64,000 nt of DNA from Brassica napus. Taxonomy: Eukaryota; Streptophyta; Magnoliopsida; Brassicales; Brassicaceae. A program made the translations under genes and the position numbers. Positions 20,877-32,638 of the stretch are shown piece by piece. The notes under the pieces were generated by a model, which ran no database searches, had not been told where the DNA came from, and saw nothing but the letters and a program-made list of their open reading frames with translations. The stretch covers positions 12,323,597-12,387,596 of the forward strand of contig NC_063446.1 in the NCBI RefSeq assembly GCF_020379485.1. Direction: 5' to 3'. How positions within the stretch are numbered: the first letter of the stretch is position 1; every line of letters begins with the position of its first letter.

Positions 20877-21696
20877 TAAGAGAAATTCTTTAAGATAACA
20901 TTTTTTTAAGTTTTTGTCACAAAAATAGCTTTTAATGAGAAAAATGACCAAAAGAAATTTTATTAAATGGTAAAAGTGCATTTTTACCATACACTACAAG
21001 AAAAAAAGCTTTTCTTAGCGGACGAATAACGCTATTTACGGATACGATAGCGGTTTTTGAAGCGTTGTATCATCGTCCGTCATAGTAGCTCATGCACATT
21101 AGATAACAGTTTTTCGCGCTGCTATCTTATAGTCATATACTATAGCGTTTGTTTGTATGCAATTAAATATTCTTTAATATCGTTTTTTTGTTATTATTAC
21201 ACTATTGGAAAATAAAAAAAAATATTTTAAATTTTTTTAATTGAATTATTAATAAACTAAAACTGGTTTACATGTAAAAAAATAAACCAAAAGTAAACCA
21301 AACTCAAACCTAAACCTATTTGCTAACTAAACCTAATAACAAAACCACGTCGTCTTCAAGCTTCTTAACTCCGCCGCCGTCAACCACCATTTGCTGTTAC
21401 GACCAAGTCCTCGTGTCTCTCTCTTCTTTCCTTCGACGCCGGAAACGGCGACGGAATCACCACGACTATTCCCACTCACTGTTAAGCTCGTCACATACAC
21501 AACTGATTAACTGATCTAGACTTAGGGTTTAGAGTTAAGGGGTTGGGTTTTGGAGATAAAGTTTTAAATTTTAAAAAATAAAAAATAAATATTAAAAAAT
21601 TTAAAATTAAAATGGAATATTTTGGTCATTTTCTTTTTTTGAAGGCTATTTTTGCGATAAAAATTTTAAAATTGCTATTTGAGATAATTGCTCTTA
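20877..21696. mobile_element. Inverted-repeat MITE, interrupted
   Basis: The left end TAAGAGAAATTCTTTAAGAT and the reverse complement of the right end TAAGAGCAATTATCTCAAAT lead into about 95 bases of matching arms containing GTCACAAAAATAGC versus ATCGCAAAAATAGC and AAAATGACCAAAA. A shorter member of the same family lies at 54277-54535. The expected interior (ACTTAGGGTTTAGAGTTAAG) resumes near 21516, so about 500 bases starting at the CACTA motif were inserted. Confidence 0.65.
20992..21004 (+). mobile_element. Terminal inverted repeat of a CACTA (En/Spm) element
   Basis: CACTACAAGAAAA is the standard terminus of plant CACTA transposons. It is followed by GC-containing subterminal repeats (GCGGACGAATAACGC, ATAGCGGTTTTTGAAGCG, ATAGCGTTTG). 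The partner end TTTTCTTGTAGTG was not found within the next kilobase, so only one end plus about 500 bases remains. A CT/Pro-rich short open frame at 21320-21514 inside is unassigned. Confidence 0.65.
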
Positions 21697-22803
21697 TTTT
21701 AATATTATTTTTTTAATGATAGAGGATATATACATTGTTATCAAATTTTTATTATCTAATATCATTAATTGTCATATTTATTTTAAATTATATTAAGTAA
21801 TTTTGTTTTTTGTTTTAAATGTGAAAGACTTTTGTGAAAATTTGATAAATAAATAGTACACTATATTATTATAACGACAGATATGTAATATTTTTATTAA
21901 CTTAAATCCCTTTTAATATGGATTATGAAAAAAACTTGAGTGTTAACATTTTGAACATTTTACTGTATGTAATGTTACGATTTAAATATTTATAAACATT
22001 ATTATGTTATATGAAGAAAGATAACAAGATTTGGTCACTACAAGTTTTTGGTACAAAAGTGAAACATTAAGCTTTGGATTCTTAAATTTATTCAAATTAA
22101 TATATGATTATATATTTCTAAATTAGTTTTATTAATCCTTAAATACTCATGACCAATTTTGGTAACAGTGTTTTAAAATAAGACATTAAATCAATTTCAC
22201 AAAAACTACAAATAATATACATGAATAATCAACAAATCTTCTGAAATCCTTTTTACAGGAATATATTTATGTACTTATATTTATGATCACAGTTTAAACA
22301 GATTAAACTGGAAATCACAGTCACATTCGATGTGATAATATTTGTTTTAAATGTGGGGAACTACACGAGTATGTTACGCATGCGATCTTTGAATGTCCTT
22401 CAACGATTTAAGCGTGGGTTCTATCAGTTACACCGTTTCATCCTCATATTTTACATGTGTCCAGCATATTCACTGACATGGATTATTTTTTTTGGTGGAA
22501 GAATAGTACCGAAGATTCAGAGATAGATATAGACCCTTGTTTATGAATAATTTGGTGTCTCTGCAAAAAAAGAAATGATAAACTATTTAGAAAGATCGAT
22601 AGAAATCCGATTAAACTGATAAGATATGTAAAAAGAAAAATCGGCTTAACCCCTAACTTCAGAGCAAATAAACCAAATGCAGAGTTGGTACAACCAACTG
22701 TAAACAACATCTCAAGCCTTATGCTTGGAGAACATATGTTTGGTAAATGGATATTGGATCTATATATCGATTTTCAGTGGAAGTGGACGGATATGACTTG
22801 ATA
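21697..22803. other. AT-rich intergenic DNA
   Basis: There is no gene, RNA or complete mobile element that I can support. Short open frames here have no recognisable domains. Confidence 0.5.
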
Positions 22804-22818
22804 GATATATCACTTATA

Positions 22819-23064
22819 CTGACCGGGAGCTTGTGGTCAAGTGGTAAGGGGAAGAGTTTGGGATGTCACCACATTTCAAGTTCGATCCACCTACTATGCG
22901 AAACTAAGTCACATTTTCCTGATCACTTATACGGATATAAGCTATTGCATTTCAGCCCATTTGAATACCCGGGAGAGAGTCTATCCGTGGGCTGCACTTT
23001 CTATCCGGGAGTTAGGTCTGTGTCTTTAATAGACCCGGGTTTAACCATTTTTTAGTTCAAAAAA
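22819..23064 (+). mobile_element. tRNA-derived SINE with 15-bp target duplication
   Basis: It is flanked by perfect direct repeats GATATATCACTTATA at 22804-22818 and 23065-23079. The 5' part resembles a tRNA: a box A-like TGGTCAAGTGGTAAGG, and box B-like AGTTCGATCC about 35 bases later. The body is 246 bp and ends in a short A-rich tail (TTCAAAAAA). This is a pol III SINE copy, not a tRNA gene, because no cloverleaf continues after box B. Confidence 0.85.
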
Positions 23065-23079
23065 GATATATCACTTATA

Positions 23080-23551
23080 TAATTTATGGGCATAAAAGAA
23101 CAGATTTAGAAATGTTACGACGGACAATGGATAGCATATTGCACAATTCAAAATGTCAACAATTTTGGACATACTGTAAAAACGTGATAGTGATGTTAAG
23201 AGATCCAAAGGGACGGCCGGATTTCTGAACTAAATTGGAAGAGATACAAAGACTGAATTTTTTTTTCAAGATTTTAGGATTTATCATATTCAAGAAGATA
23301 AAATGGAACTGAAGATCTTTTTAAATATAACAACAATAAAATTTCATAGAAATTGTTTAATTGGCTGTTTTATTCAAGTATAATTATTCAGACCATTTCA
23401 AGATTAAGTGATAGAATAAAGTTTGACTTAAAAAAAAACAAGGGAAATCACAATATTTTCTTGGAAAATGAATTCTAACAAAAGGTTGTTTTTGCTTCTC
23501 AAACATAAACTTCTAAATTATGATAAGAAACTAACACAGACCTCATCCATC
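23080..23551. other. AT-rich intergenic DNA
   Basis: Nothing recognisable between the SINE and the hAT-like element. Confidence 0.5.
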
Positions 23552-23559
23552 ATCACCAC

Positions 23560-23966
23560 TGGGGGTGGACGTTCGGATACCCGTTCGGGTTCGGATCGGG
23601 TATTCGGATTTTCGGATATTTCGGTATAGGGATAGAGAACCCGTTCGGTTATTTCTGTACTTCGGATCGGGTTCGGGTATTTTAGTTCGGGTTCGGTTAT
23701 TTTGAATCGGGTTCGGATATTTAGATTTTAAAAGAAAAAAATTAAAATTTTCATTTTTAAGTTTCTTGTATTTAAAAATATGGATTTCGCTTACCTGGTT
23801 TTTTTATTTTTTATAGATCGAATGATCAATAGGTTTGGAGATAGTATTTTAAAAACAAATAGATATTAATTTGGGTATTGTTATTAAACTTTGAATGTAA
23901 CTTTTGTTAATATATTAAACAAAAAGTTTGACATGCATTTTAAATGAATATCAAATCATTTTCTCC

Positions 23967-24004
<38 letters not shown>

Positions 24005-24266
24005 TTATTTATGATCTAAAGTATGTGTAACATCAATATAAATATTTTTTTAAAAAAAGAGATGTAAACTAGAAATATAAGGGTAAGTATATATATGTTC
24101 GGTTATCTTTGGATATCCATTCGGGTTCGGATATTACTCGTTCGGGTTCGGATATCCAATCTCTTCTAATTTAATACCCGTTCGGATATTTTGCTACTTC
24201 AGTTCGGGTTTTTCGGATCGGGTTTGGATGCGGCTTCGAGTATCGGGTAAAGTGCCTCCACCCCTA
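23560..24266. mobile_element. Non-autonomous hAT-like element, 707 bp
   Basis: Direct repeats ATCACCAC (23552-23559 and 24267-24274) give the 8-bp target duplication of hAT elements. The termini TGGGGGTGGAC and, reverse-complemented, TAGGGGTGGAG are imperfect inverted repeats. Subterminal regions on both sides are packed with TTCGGGTTCGGAT-type repeats, as in abundant small hAT elements of Brassicaceae. The interior has an (AT)15 tract at about 23970-24000 and no coding capacity. It ends about 460 bp before the ATG1c start codon. Confidence 0.85.
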
Positions 24267-24533
24267 ATCACCACCGCCACCAGAACTCCAAATTCCTCCA
24301 TGGCCCTCAAATCAGCACCCCCTGTTAAACCTACAAATAATCAACCAACATTTTAACAAAATTCAGTACACATCCAAATCCTCACATAAATCCAAAACTA
24401 GTAGTATAAGCCAACAATAACACTAATCAATAATTAAAGTAATTACCCCGATCTTATCATAAATATCATAAATAAAACAGATAAACGACACTCCACGAAG
24501 ATTCCTAAGAATAAACTTACATTTAATTTCCAT

Positions 24534-24553
24534 CTCTCTCTCTCTCTCTCTCC
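24534..24553. repeat. CT microsatellite in ATG1c 5' leader region
   Basis: A run of about ten TC dinucleotides, 180 bases upstream of the ATG1c start codon. Pyrimidine-rich leaders are common in plant 5' untranslated regions. The interval 24267-24734 otherwise holds only the likely promoter and leader. Confidence 0.7.
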
Positions 24554-24734
24554 TGATTAATCCAAACACGCCCAATCGGATCCTATTCAACCCGCCTGGA
24601 TCACAAACCTCCAAAAAAAAAAGAAGATTCAATTCAATCAAACCGCAGCTTGTCTCCACCTTAATTCCAACCTGAAAATTCTCCGTCACACGATCCTCTC
24701 TAGATTCTCGGCGCCGTCGTCGTAGTAAAAAAAA

Positions 24735-27700
24735 ATGTCCCAGTCCACGGCGAGGAGCGGGCGCGTTGTCGGCGACTACTTGGTTGGTCGGCAAATCGGG
24801 TCGGGTTCGTTCTCTGTAGTCTCCGAAGCGAGGCACCGTGTTCACGGGACCCACGTCGCAATCAAGGAGATCGCTATGGGGAGGCTTAACAAGAAGCTGC
24901 AGGAGAGTCTCATGTCTGAGATTTATATCCTGAGGAGGATCAATCACCCCAACATCATCCGTTTGATCGACATGATCGAGGTTGGTTGGTTGGTCCTTTA
25001 AAACATCCAAAGTTCGATCCTTTATGCTTCTTGCTGTTGTGTTTTAGTTCCTTGAGATTGACCCTTTGTTTGAATGTGTTGTGTAGTCACCTGGGAATGT
25101 ACATTTGGTGTTGGAGTATTGTAGAGGAGGTGATTTGTCTGTGTATATTCAGAGTCATGGAAGTGTTCCTGAAGCTACTGCTAAGCATTTCATGTTGCAG
25201 TTAGGTAAACTCTAGGGCGTGTACTCTCTCTGTTTTGTTTTGTTGTTAACAATGTTCTTAACGACTTTCTATGTAACAGCCGCTGGGTTACAAGTTCTTC
25301 GTGACAATAATATTATTCACCGTGATTTAAAGCCTCAGGTGTGTTTGATTCTCATTCATTTCAGTGATCTTTTGTGCAGAATGTGTTTTTGGTTGCTGTT
25401 GTTAATTAGATTAGTGTGTTATGTGACCTCAGTGTTGATTGAACTTTGAAAGAGTTGTTCTGTTAGTTTCAAATAAAACATGTTCGCTGCTTAATCAGTG
25501 GATTATGTTTCTTTGTCCAAGTAGAGATTTCACCTTTGTTGAAATTAATAAGTGCTAAGAATCTTTCCTTCTTGAAGCAGAATCTTCTTCTATCCACAGA
25601 TGGAAACGGTGCAAATCTGAAGATTGCTGATTTTGGATTTGCAAGGTATTGTAATCAGCTCTCCCTGTTACTAAGATCAAAGAGTTGTGTAATATGTGTC
25701 AATTAGAGAAGGTTTCGAATGGGCTCGAGCTGCTTTTGAATGTATATTGTCGAGTTCTAGCCTAGGTAAATTCATTCTTTTCTTACTTCTTAGGGATGTA
25801 CGCATATTGTCCCCAACTCTTCAGGGCTTTTTAGTTTACATTTGAAACATTCGCACTTTCCTTAATGCAGATCGTTGCAACCAAGGAGACTTGCAGAAAC
25901 ATTATGCGGTTCACCATTGTACATGGCCCCAGAGATTATGCAACTTCAGAAGTATGATGCAAAGGTGAGAGACCTTTCTCTTACAAAGCTATCTAGACCT
26001 TTCTCTCTTTTACAATATATCTTTAAACACAGGCAGATCTCTGGAGTGTTGGTGCTATCTTATTTCAACTTGTGACAGGCACAACCCCTTTTACAGGAAA
26101 CAGCCAGATTCAGGTTTTTTTTGCATTCTCTGTCTCTTACAGATTTCTACGTAAATGTTTTGTCTTCTGGTGTGCCTAAAACGATCTTTTGTTCACAGTT
26201 GCTCCAAAACATTTTGAGATCAACTGGATTACAATTTCCAGCGGACTGTAGAGATTTAAGTTTGGACTGTATAGATCTATGTCAGAAGTTACTGCGCATT
26301 GATCCTGGTCAGCATCAGACTACTTTCTATCTTTTGCATGAGACCCATATAATAAGCTCTATTCATCTCCTACCTCACATGTCTTATTAGTAAAGAGTAA
26401 AAGAGCTTATGGTCCTACTCTCTTTGTATCCAATGCGATTACAGTACATTCTTGAATCTCTTGTCTTTTACAGTGGAACGTTTGACATTTGAAGAGTTCT
26501 TTAATCACCCTTTTCTTTCGGACAGGCAATCATATGATTTCTCAAGGTAGATGTGACCGCCTTTTTCTCTCTCTCTCTTTATATGCAAATATTTGTAGCT
26601 GATGAGATTATCTCTCCTACAGGAGTAGATTGGGCTCAAGGACAATGGACGGTTTTCTTTCTTCTGGAAGCAGTCCGTCGAGAAACATGGAAGAAAGTTC
26701 TCAAGAAGACTGTTTACCCTTCCTCCTAGATGATGATTCCAGTGGACCTGAGGGGAGCCCTTCACATTTGAAAAGGACCTCCTCGATGAAGTCGTCCTCT
26801 GGATTTAACATTGATGCTAGAGTTGAGAGAGAGGAAATGGAATCTAGTCCTTTGAACTATAGAATCAACCAGGGAGTGGATAACAATAGATTTAGAAATG
26901 AAACACACATAAATTCTGATAGGAGAAACCATGGTGAACCTACAAGACTGACTCATTCGAGACCACTCATTCCTAAAGGAAGAGGTATTTCTATTTGCTA
27001 GGCCCTATTAAAATAGCAAAGGTTTCTTGTTTTGGTTTCTCACATATGTCAGTTCTGCAGTAGATGATTCTCAAGACTCAATGGATCAAGACTTCGTTCT
27101 CGTATCTGGACCACCAGTGGATTTGCCATCATCTTCTTCGAGTTCTTCAAAGGCTTATAATTTCCCATTCAAGTCTCAGTCTCCTCCTGTAGAGTTAACT
27201 AATAGAAGCATAAGTTCAACGGCTCCTATGCCAATAATTGGTGCTACTGGCAACAACGTTGGCCGTTTTGGAAGCCTGGACAGTCAGAGCACTTCTCATG
27301 GGTCGCTGGATCTCGGGGATGCTTTTGAACAGCCATCAACTAACAGCTTGACTAGGATCACTTCCCTGAAAAAATGTGCAGCAACAATTGCAGAACTAGT
27401 TCATGAAAGGGTAACCAAACTTCACACTGTCTATTATCACCATGGCCTCGTGAGTTTCTGAGTTTCTTTTAATGCTTTTTTTGTTTGCACAGATCAAATC
27501 TGACAAATACCTAGAAGCATTCTCGATCCAGTTGGCGATTCTGGCAATTTGGAAACAGGCACTGCACATATGCCATACTCAGGCAATCTCAGGTTTGGAA
27601 GGAAGCCCAGGCCAAGATATTTACAAACCAAGAGAAAGTAGCAGCCTAAAAAACGAGCATATCACTGATCTCAGCCATGATGGATCTGAGGAGATATCCT

Positions 27701-28309
27701 CTCAGATTCAGAGTCAGTTTATCCGGGAGATTGAGCTTGCTGAAGAACTTGCCAAGAGTATCGAACCTGGTATTGTTTTTCCCTTTGTAAAAAATGAAAA
27801 CGCTTCTGCTCTGCTTTTGTAGTTGTCAAGATCCTAAAAAGTTTTTCACCTACTTGGTTGTAGGAAATGCAATGATGCCTGATGCAATGGAGACTATCTT
27901 TGAAGCAGCCCTTGATCTTGGAAAACTTGGGGGAGTAAGTTTTATTTTGCCTTTCCCCAAAAAGCTTGATTAGCAATTCAAATATAAAGAATAAAACAAT
28001 CAATCAGTGTATGTTCATTCTCATGGTGGCTGTGGCTTTGTTCTGAAGGTTAAGGAGGTTATGGGAGAGATAGAGAAGGCTGGAAACCAGTACTCAAAAG
28101 CGGTGCGTTTGATGGTATTCCTTCTAGTGGAAGCACCAATGCTGATTCTGAACCCGCCATTGTCTCTCACAAACTCAGACAGATACCGTCTCAGAAAATA
28201 TATAGATATCCTCAGCAGAAGATTAAAACATATGCAGTCGCATAGGAGAAGCTCAGGCTCTCATATGCAAGGATCATCATCATCTGCAATGATGAACAAA
28301 CAATCATAG
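24735..28309 (+). CDS. ATG1C: Autophagy-related Ser/Thr kinase ATG1c
   Basis: Kinase that starts autophagosome formation in the ATG1-ATG13 complex under nutrient stress. Thirteen exons: 24735-24980, 25087-25204, 25280-25338, 25581-25645, 25871-25964, 26033-26113, 26199-26307, 26474-26546, 26623-26984, 27061-27410, 27493-27769, 27864-27934 and 28049-28309. All junctions are GT-AG and in frame, giving 721 residues, close to the Arabidopsis protein. Kinase motifs: IGSGSFSVV (21-29), VAIK with Lys44, HRDLKPQN with Asp137, DFG with Asp158, and [11 protein letters not shown] Ser-rich middle region (exons 9-10) is followed by the helical C-terminal MIT/EAT-type region ([16 protein letters not shown] onward) that binds ATG13 in the family. 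It is intact. Position after the C1 genes matches At2g37840. The start has an AAAAAATGTC context. Confidence 0.95.
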
Positions 28310-29216
28310 ATTGGTTTCTCCTGTTTCTTGTTCTGTTTTTTTCTAAAGAGAAAAATGTATTGTATATGTACAGCAAAATCATGTATTCTTATTCTTTTGG
28401 GGATGTGGAGGGGGACTTTGGTGGATATGATGTGTGAGTTGTGATGGTTGTTGTAACATGTTCTTTGTTCTATATTTGATCTTAATCCCTTGGTTTATTT
28501 CTTAAGTAGAATTATGTATACGTTTTTTGATGAATTTTATACACCTTTTATGTATCCAACTTTCATGTTTGGCCCTTTGAAACAAGCTTTTCATGACAAG
28601 TTGAAATTGTTATTTTAAGTGCAGCAAAGAAAAACTACAATGTAGAGGCCACACACTCACATATGCCAAGTGAATCATTCAAAGTAGCTTATTCTTACTT
28701 TCTTATCTCGTACCTTTTGTTCTTACATTCTTGATTCTCTTGTATCTCTTTTAAGTAGGTTCCACACGTGTGTTTAGAAGTTTCCGCACGTGCAAGGGGC
28801 TTGAAGCGAAGTAAATTCATTCTTTGAAGCCGAAGAAAATAAGCGCCAGTGGCCCTAATCACACTCTCTCTCTGTGTCTCTTCACCTTCGCAGGGTCCAT
28901 TTCTCCTGTTTCTGGCTAGATACAAGGTAAGGGTCTCATCCTCATCCTCATCGATGAAAGTTTCAAGCTTTATATGTTTGGTCTCTTCTTTTCCTCTCAT
29001 TATCTCGGTTTTGTAAGAAAAAGAACAAAGCTTCTATGCTTGATACGTATTGGGTTTTGTTTATTGCAGAAGCTTGTCTGAAAGAATCTTTGAATGGTCG
29101 TTCTTTAGTTTGGGATCGCTTCTTAGCTGACTTATCATCATCAGTCTCGTACTCTCGTTTACTCTCCTCCTTTGGATTTGAGTGTAGTGTTGGTATTTGT
29201 CGAATTGTCTGAGGAA
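28310..29216. other. ATG1c 3' region and LCD1 promoter with likely 5'-UTR intron
   Basis: There is no separate gene. A plausible 5'-leader intron of LCD1 runs from the GT at 28927 (ACAAG/GTAAGG) to the AG at 29069 (TTATTGCAG/AAGCTT). ACACGTGTG (about 28764) and GCACGTGC (about 28787) contain G-box cores that could serve the LCD1 promoter. Confidence 0.5.
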
Positions 29217-30987
29217 ATGTCAGGATGTGCAATGAATTTTCAGCTCTCCAGTGTTGTTAAATGTCGTAATGACATCTCCTCGTTGAGGATTTGTAATCGA
29301 GACTTTGTGTTTGGAGACTTGGTTAAGGAAATGAAAGTAGCTGATTTGCGGATTAAGGGTACGCAAAGATCGAGGCTTTTGGTGGTTAACATGTCTCAGT
29401 CTCCCATTGAGCGGCAATCTGTAGTAGAAGTAGAAAGTGATGTCAACTTAGGGAAAGGCGACAATGTAAGAAACTTGGGAACTGATGAAACGGAGAAGTT
29501 TGAAAGTGATGGTAATGTTGGAGATGGGTTTAACGGTGGTGATGGTAATGGTGGGTTTAATAACGGTGGAGGAGGAGGTGATGGCGAAGAAGACTACGAG
29601 GAAAAGGAGTTTGGACCCGTTTTGAAATTTGAAGAGGTTATGAGAGAGACGGAAGCTAGAGGAGCCACGCTTCCATCTGATATGTTGGAGGCTGCTAAGA
29701 CCTTTGGCATCCGCAATTTGCTTCTACTTAGGTACTTGGATTTGCAGGTAGCTACATTCTTTTCTTTCTTTCTTTCTGGAATCAACAGTTTTTAAAGAGC
29801 CTGTTTTGAGCTTTGGTTTCTCTGATTTTAGAGCTCACCTGGGGTGCTTGGGTTTGCTATAAGATCATGGTCTATGCTTCGAAACAGAATGTTGGCTGAT
29901 CCATCTTTCCTCTTCAAAATAGGGACCGAGGTTGGTGAGCAAAGAACTTCATTTTTGGATTTATGTAACACTTTACTTGCAGTGTCTCATGTAAGCATTT
30001 GATATTTGCCAATTTTCAGATAGTCATTGACTCTTGTTGTGCCACTGTTGCTGAAGTTCAAAAGAGAGGGAAAGACTTCTGGGCAGAGTTTGAGTTGTAT
30101 GTTGCTGATCTTCTTGTTGGAGTTGTGGTTAACGTCGCTCTTGTCGGTATGTTGGCCCCTTTTGTCCGTTTTGGTCAACCATCAGCATCTACTGGCTCCT
30201 TAGGACGCATGCTTAATGCCTATAATGCGCTTCCAAGCAGGTAAAAAACTTTCCCTCCTTTCTAGAAACATACTCAGTTCTCATATTGCAAACTCAGTTA
30301 ATAAAGTTTTGAGGATGTTGAACTGATTCTCAGCGTGTTTGAAGCTGAAAGACCAGGGTGTAGCTTTTCAGCTCAACAGAGACTCGCTACATACTTCTAC
30401 AAGGTAATTAGACTTCACAGTCTCTGTCTCAATCGCTCCATAAAGTTTCTAGCTGTTGGCTGATCAAATGTTTGTTCAGGGAATAATGTATGGTGCGGTT
30501 GGATTTGGATGCGGCATTGTAGGCCAAGGCATTGCTAATCTGATCATGACTGCTAAACGGTAACACATCTCTTTCCACTTGAACTCAATTAGAGTCGCAT
30601 AGTTTTTGGATGTGACTTACGTTTTATTTGTGTGGACATCCTCAGAAGCATAAACAAATCAGAAGAAGACATTCCAGTACCACCACTCGTCAAGAGTGCA
30701 GCTCTCTGGGGTATATACATACGTATCTTAAGCTTTTCTTGCCTTCACTTTATTTACTCATTCATCTCCATAACAATGGTAACTTGATGGCAGGTGTGTT
30801 CCTTAGTGTTTCATCGAACACACGTTATCAGATCATCAATGGTCTAGAGAGAGTGGTTGAAGCATCTCCTTTCGCCAAGAAAGTGCCTCCTGCGGCTTTG
30901 GCATTTACTGTTGGTGTAAGGTTTGCTAATAACATCTACGGAGGGATGCAGTTTGTGGACTGGGCAAGACTGAGCGGTTGTCAGTGA
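29217..30987 (+). CDS. LCD1: LOWER CELL DENSITY 1 (RETICULATA-like DUF3411 protein)
   Basis: Chloroplast-envelope protein of the RETICULATA family needed for normal mesophyll cell density and leaf development; molecular activity is unknown. Seven exons: 29217-29747, 29832-29930, 30020-30240, 30334-30403, 30480-30559, 30646-30710 and 30794-30987, all in frame, giving 419 residues. The N-terminus MSGCAMNFQLSSVVKCRN is transit-peptide-like. An acidic and Gly/Asn-rich low-complexity stretch (about residues 80-125) precedes the DUF3411 region starting EFGPVLKFEEVMRETEARG, with hydrophobic segments such as LYVADLLVGVVVNVALVGM and the ending GGMQFVDWARLSGCQ. An in-frame ATG 45 bases upstream (29172) would add 15 residues; MSGCAM was chosen because it matches the Arabidopsis N-terminus. 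Intact; matches At2g37860. Confidence 0.95.
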
Positions 30988-32530
30988 AGAAGGCACTAGC
31001 GCTTCTTGATGTATGTCTAGCTTTATGAAAGCTATATATTGATGTAGGCCACTCGGTTTGATTTTGAGATGTGGTTTTACTACACATTTCTGTTGTTATT
31101 TCCAATATTACAGAATTTGCTAGGCGCTACTTGAGATGTAAAAGTAATGAATAAAATGGTTAGAAACACATCTTACCATATAGGAATGATCAAAGCATTA
31201 AAAGTGTTATACAACACAAACAGAGCAAAGAAACTTTAACAAAATAAGAAGCATGAAGTCTTGTAAGATTGTTTTTCTTGTAAACTAGTCTTGGAAGATT
31301 GTTGCAGTGGCTTTGATGGGTCTTCCTGGCTTAAGCATGTATTATGTTTTTAACGGTCTACTAGGTGTTTTCCTAAATAATTTTTTAATCTAATTTATAT
31401 TTAAAAATAAATTTTATTAAATATTAAATATTTTACTATTTTCTTACTAATATTTAATATATATTTGATATATATTAAATCAATTTGTATAAAACTAATA
31501 AAAATGATATAAAATTGTATAATTATCAAAAATTTAGCCTAAACAATATTTATAAAATTTGTAGGTATATAAAAAACTAATGATCTTACGATTAGATATT
31601 TAAAATTTTAAAAAATTGTAGGAATTTTTGAAAGCTTTAGTAATACAAATTGGATAATTATACAAAAATAATAATATTTCGATATGAATATATTTATCTT
31701 ATAGATGATGTATGAGCTATTACCATATTTAAAAAAAGTTTACCAAAAAGAAATATCAATATTAAATGTAATATATGAATTATTATCATATTCTAAAAGT
31801 TTGCCAAAAATATAAATCAACATTAAATGAAATTATCAATGTCATATTTTTACGGAAGTCATGTCATCAATTTCAGTAGTCATGTCATATTTGTTTTATG
31901 AAATTGATTGTAGAGAGAACATGTGGCAAAATCACTTCGCAAATATACAGGATATCTTGTTTCATTTAATTTGATTTTCTCAAATAACTATACAAATCTG
32001 AAACTTATTTTAATACAATTATAATTAAAATAGTTTTTGGTCAAATAAATCCAAAGACCATTTAACATTACCATCGGCAATACTACTAACATATAATTTT
32101 GGTCAACACTTTAGTTTATGTAGTCATCTAGCCACCAAAGAATCTCCCAAACTAATCCTTATATGTCTCTATCCTCGTTTATTTTTTACTTTATTTGGAT
32201 TGTTTCTAATTTTCATAGTTATTGATAGAGAATGTTGTTTATTAAATATTCTTGTTTTTCTTGTTAAATTAAATCATTAAATCATAATAGGATTTCTTTC
32301 TTTTTTTCAAAATGAATGACAATCTACCAGTAAGCTTTCGGAAATATAACCAAAACTTTCATTTACTCAAAAGCAAAAAAAAATAATGAAAAAAAATATC
32401 GCAATAGAACATTTTCAGAAACAAAAGAAGCTCCAAGATTCACTTTCCACGCGGCAAGTAAAGAAAAATCCACGTGTAATTACAGTCAAACCAGTCAAAG
32501 CCACATCACATATTCTCTAGTCTCCCGCCT
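30988..32530. other. Intergenic region with a repeat copy
   Basis: There is no gene. The section 31361-31952 is a repeat related to 58945-59650 (listed separately). The rest is AT-rich. A CACGTG G-box core lies at about 32472, roughly 165 bases before the MIZ1-like start. Confidence 0.5.
31361..31952 (-). mobile_element. Small Helitron-like repeat, minus orientation
   Basis: Read on the minus strand it starts A/TCCTGTATATTTGCGAAGTG and ends CCTAG/T, the TC...CTAG layout of a Helitron, but no clear 3' hairpin is present. The segment TTTGCGAAGTGATTTTGCCAC and the following AT-rich blocks (CATGACATGACTACTGAAATTG) recur in direct orientation at 58945-59650 on the plus strand. It is clearly a dispersed repeat; the Helitron class is tentative. 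Confidence 0.5.
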
Positions 32531-32540
32531 TTCTTTATAA
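32531..32540 (+). promoter_or_regulatory. Likely TATA box of MIZ1-like gene
   Basis: TTCTTTATAAGAAAG lies about 105 bases before the ATG at 32639, a normal distance once a short leader is allowed for. The leader (about 32565-32638) is CA-rich with no upstream ATG. Inference from sequence only. Confidence 0.5.
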
Positions 32541-32638
32541 GAAAGCACACAGCAACAAGAACACAAAAGATTCATCTCTGAAAGCTCCATCTCACCTTTT
32601 TCTCCAAAACCTTTGAGACACAAAAGAGAGCATAAAAG

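Noticed and set aside
22819..22900. tRNA gene
   Set aside because: Box A- and B-like motifs are present, but no cloverleaf can be folded and the unit continues into a SINE body with target duplications.
24423..25010. Minus-strand 195-codon open frame opposite ATG1c exon 1
   Set aside because: It overlaps the conserved kinase exon in antisense and shows no domain or conserved motif.
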